Shown one piece after another: positions 21,907 through 23,867 of a stretch of 23,867 bases of DNA. The stretch spans positions 1-23,867 of the forward strand of contig CAAFFR010000116.1 in NCBI GenBank assembly GCA_900762245.1, written 5' to 3'. Numbering within the stretch: position 1 is the first letter of the stretch; each line of letters opens with the position of its first letter. Under the pieces are notes generated by a model that was given only the letters and a program-made list of their open reading frames with translations, did not search any database and had not been told where the DNA came from. Source of the DNA: an uncultured Oscillospiraceae bacterium. GTDB lineage: Bacteria > Bacillota_A > Clostridia > Oscillospirales > Oscillospiraceae. Both the position numbers and the translations under genes were made by a program.

Positions 21907-21935
21907 ATTATAACAGTAAGAAACGTGCTTTGCAA
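21907..21935 (-). promoter_or_regulatory. Candidate promoter of the DUF1508 gene
   Basis: On the minus strand TTGCAA (21930-21935) and a perfect TATAAT (21907-21912) are 17 bases apart. The transcript would cross repeat copy B before reaching the ATG at 21599, giving a leader of about 300 bases. Confidence 0.6.
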
Positions 21936-22021
21936 TGAAAAATCCGGACATTCCCTGCAATGTCAAAATATGTCTAAAAGTTTGGAAAAGTACGATTAAA
22001 TGTAAGTTATTCCCTATTTCA

Positions 22022-22050
22022 TTGACAAAAAGTTTTGCTTATGCTATGAT
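22022..22050 (+). promoter_or_regulatory. Strong promoter of the NPETGD surface protein
   Basis: TTGACA (22022-22027) and TATGAT (22045-22050) are 17 bases apart. The short leader contains a hairpin at 22057-22081 (GAGC, GGAGC pairing with GCTCC, GCTC), followed by AAGGAGG before the ATG at 22105. Confidence 0.88.
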
Positions 22051-22104
22051 TCTCGTGAGCTCGGAGCTACGGCTCCCGCTCATAAGAATCAAGGAGGAAC
22101 CCCT

Positions 22105-23688
22105 ATGAGCAAACACCTTTTCAGGCGTTCTCTGGGCCTTGCGCTGGCGCTTATGCTGGTGCTGTCCGCACTTCCCGTATCTGCGCTGGCGGCAAGCCCG
22201 GAGAACTCCAACTTTACCCTCATCGAACTGAAAGCCACCGATGTGACCCTGGATGAAACCATTTTTGAGTACACCGGAAACGAGATCAAGCCCAACGTCA
22301 CCGTCCGGGTGGAGGACCGGCTGCTGACCCTGGATCAGGACTATACCCTGGAATATGCCGATAATATTGAGGCCGGCACTGCCAAGGTCATCGTCACCGG
22401 CATTGCCACCGCATCTGAGACCCTGGGCTATACCGGCACCGTGGAGCTTCCCTTCTACATCAACGAGAAGCAGGCCGAAGAGCCTGAGGAGCCCACCTTC
22501 ACTCTGGTGGAGATCAAGGGCACCGATGTGACCATCGACGGTACCTCCTTCCCCTACACCGGGGAAGAAATCCGTCCCGCGGTCACCGTCACCGTAGAGG
22601 GCAAGACGCTGATCGCAGGCACCGACTATGCAGTGGAGTATGCCAACAACCTGCTGCCCGGTACCGGCACCGTCATTGTCCGGGGCATCGCCACCGCATC
22701 CGAGACTCTGGGCTACACCGGCGAGGTCCGCATGGACTTTACCATCGAGGCCATCCCGGAGGAGAAGCCCGGGGAAAAGCCTGAGCAGCCCGCTCCTGTG
22801 GAGCTCATGCACCAGCATGTGACCATCAACGGCAAGGAATTTATCTACACCGGCAAGGAAATCCGGCCGGAAATCGCCGTCACCGTGGAAGGCAAGACCC
22901 TGACCGCCGGCAAGGACTACACCCTGACCTATCGGGACAATGTGGAGATTGGCACCGGCAAGGCCATCGTCACCGGCACCGGGGACTATACCGGCACTGT
23001 GGAAGTAAAATTCACCATCCGTCCCATCACCGCCGAGGAGTATCCCCTGGTGGAGATCAAGGCAGAGAATGTGGCTCTGGAGGGCACCCGCTTCTACCAC
23101 ACCGGCAAGGCCATTGAGCCTAAGGTCAAGGTGACAGTAGAGGGCAAGGTTCTGACTGCCGGTAAGGATTACAGTCTTAAGTACGAGAACAATGTGGACA
23201 TCGGCACTGCCACCGTCACCGTCTCCGGCATTGCCACTGCCACCGAGACCGGCGGCTACACCGGCACGGTGAAGCGGACCTTCGAGATCGTTCCCAACTA
23301 CCAGATCACCAAGGGCAGCGGTGCCAAGTGGTTCAACGAGAGCAGCAAGAGCCTGTCCTTCACCGCAAACGGCGAGTATGAGAACTTCACCGGTGTTTCC
23401 GTGGACGGCAAGCGGCTGGATACCGCCAACTTTACCGCCAAGGGCGATACCGTCATCACCCTGAAGAACAGCTTCCTGAAGAAGCTGCCCATCGGCGCTC
23501 ACACCATCACCATTCACTTCGGTGACGGCGATGCCGCCGGAACCTTCACCGTGGCAAAGGGGCTGGATACCACCAACCCCGAGACCGGGGACGGCTTCCC
23601 CCTGCACATCCTGACGGCTGTGCTGTTTGTGTCCCTCACCGGCCTCATCGGCCTGGGATATGCCTGCAGCAGAAAGCGCACCAAGTAA
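22105..23688 (+). CDS. Wall-anchored Ig-like repeat protein with NPETGD sorting signal
   Basis: A secreted surface protein of 527 residues. The signal peptide (1-30) ends SALAA. Four beta-sandwich repeats of about 75-85 residues follow (about 37-120, 132-215, 233-305, 314-396). Each has a YTGKEIRPxVTVTVEGKTL-type core followed by AGKDYxLxYxNNVxxGTxxVxVxG, a pattern common in Firmicutes surface proteins. An X2-like Ig module follows (about 400-483, WFNESSKSLSFTANG...). The C-terminus is a sorting signal: NPETGD (491-496), a hydrophobic segment (about 498-520) and RKRTK. The start is supported by AAGGAGG. It is monocistronic, with its own promoter and terminator. Likely a wall-linked adhesin or structural protein; ligand unknown. 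No sortase is nearby. Confidence 0.9.
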   Translation: MSKHLFRRSLGLALALMLVLSALPVSALAASPENSNFTLIELKATDVTLDETIFEYTGNEIKPNVTVRVEDRLLTLDQDYTLEYADNIEAGTAKVIVTGIATASETLGYTGTVELPFYINEKQAEEPEEPTFTLVEIKGTDVTIDGTSFPYTGEEIRPAVTVTVEGKTLIAGTDYAVEYANNLLPGTGTVIVRGIATASETLGYTGEVRMDFTIEAIPEEKPGEKPEQPAPVELMHQHVTINGKEFIYTGKEIRPEIAVTVEGKTLTAGKDYTLTYRDNVEIGTGKAIVTGTGDYTGTVEVKFTIRPITAEEYPLVEIKAENVALEGTRFYHTGKAIEPKVKVTVEGKVLTAGKDYSLKYENNVDIGTATVTVSGIATATETGGYTGTVKRTFEIVPNYQITKGSGAKWFNESSKSLSFTANGEYENFTGVSVDGKRLDTANFTAKGDTVITLKNSFLKKLPIGAHTITIHFGDGDAAGTFTVAKGLDTTNPETGDGFPLHILTAVLFVSLTGLIGLGYACSRKRTK

Positions 23689-23691
23689 ACG

Positions 23692-23723
23692 AAACGACCC
23701 AGACCTTTGGCCTGGGTCGTTTT
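23692..23723 (+). terminator. Terminator of surface protein gene
   Basis: A 9-bp stem ACGACCCAG/CTGGGTCGT is flanked by AAA on the left and TTTTC on the right, immediately after the stop codon. Confidence 0.9.
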
Positions 23724-23761
23724 CTGTATAAATGGGCATTTATCGATGTGTCAAAAGATAG

Positions 23762-23867
23762 CTGTCATTGCGAGGAGGGCGAAGCCCGACGTGGCAATCC
23801 CCTGCAAGTTTCCGGAATGTATCGTTTTATGGTCCTGCGCGGACCTTTGGAGGGGATTGCCACGCCA
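23762..23867. repeat. TGTCATTG-ended repeat, cut by window edge
   Basis: Begins CTGTCATTGCGAGGAG, with an inner hairpin GGGC GAA GCCC, then CGACGTGGCAATC. Near the edge, GGGGATTGCCACG is the start of the opposite arm. This is the same family as 14041-14151 and 15109-15265; the right end lies outside the window. Confidence 0.82.

Noticed and set aside
22039..23739. 566-codon open frame on the minus strand opposite the NPETGD protein
   Set aside because: The plus strand has a promoter, ribosome site, signal peptide, repeats and sorting signal; the antisense frame is Gly/His-rich shadow sequence.

Overview
The window looks like the chromosome of a Gram-positive, endospore-forming member of the Clostridia, most likely an Oscillospirales-type gut bacterium. 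This is inferred from the 3' part of spoIIE at the left edge, SipW/TasA-type export genes, LPXTG-like sorting signals (IPQTGD, NPETGD), InlB/MucBP/Cna-type adhesin modules, fairly GC-rich codon use and many GC-rich palindromic intergenic repeats. The genus cannot be fixed from the sequence.

Layout. (1) 2-1102 (+): 3' part of spoIIE, ending at a bidirectional terminator. (2) 12468-1288 (-): a seven-gene surface locus read from one near-consensus promoter (12557-12585). In order of transcription it encodes a SipW-type signal peptidase, a TasA-like secreted subunit, a TasA-like protein with an IPQTGD wall-sorting signal, a second SipW-type peptidase, a short TasA-like protein, a 2143-residue adhesin with a striking Cys/His-rich segment, and a membrane-anchored TasA-like protein. 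This is the most interesting part of the window. (3) 13085-12817 (-): tRNA-Gly, tRNA-Arg and tRNA-His under their own promoter. (4) 16381-13149 (-): an HPr-like protein without the phospho-histidine motif, lspA, an RluA/RluD-family pseudouridine synthase and a Cof-type HAD phosphatase. (5) 16569-21038 (+): mtaB, queH, a THUMP-domain RNA methyltransferase and a YegS/DagK-type lipid kinase. Three of these four genes act on RNA. (6) 21599-21231 (-): a two-repeat DUF1508/YegP-type protein. (7) 22105-23688 (+): a secreted Ig-like repeat protein with an NPETGD sorting signal, under a strong promoter.

How the surface locus may work (inference). The two SipW-type peptidases process TasA-like subunits with GTYAKYTT-type signal sequences. 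The abundant subunit is first after the peptidase and is followed by a stem-loop terminator, a usual arrangement for a major fibre subunit. The IPQTGD protein could tie the assembly to peptidoglycan. The giant adhesin has no visible anchor of its own and would need to be held by a partner. No sortase gene lies in the window.

Intergenic DNA is unusually rich in palindromes. At least three families are visible: a composite multi-hairpin element (five loci, one inside the mtaB coding frame), TGTAGGG-ended elements (two), and TGTCATTG-ended elements (three, one with perfect 34-bp inverted ends). In all three, hairpin stems differ in sequence between copies or arms while remaining self-complementary, which suggests that the fold is what is conserved.
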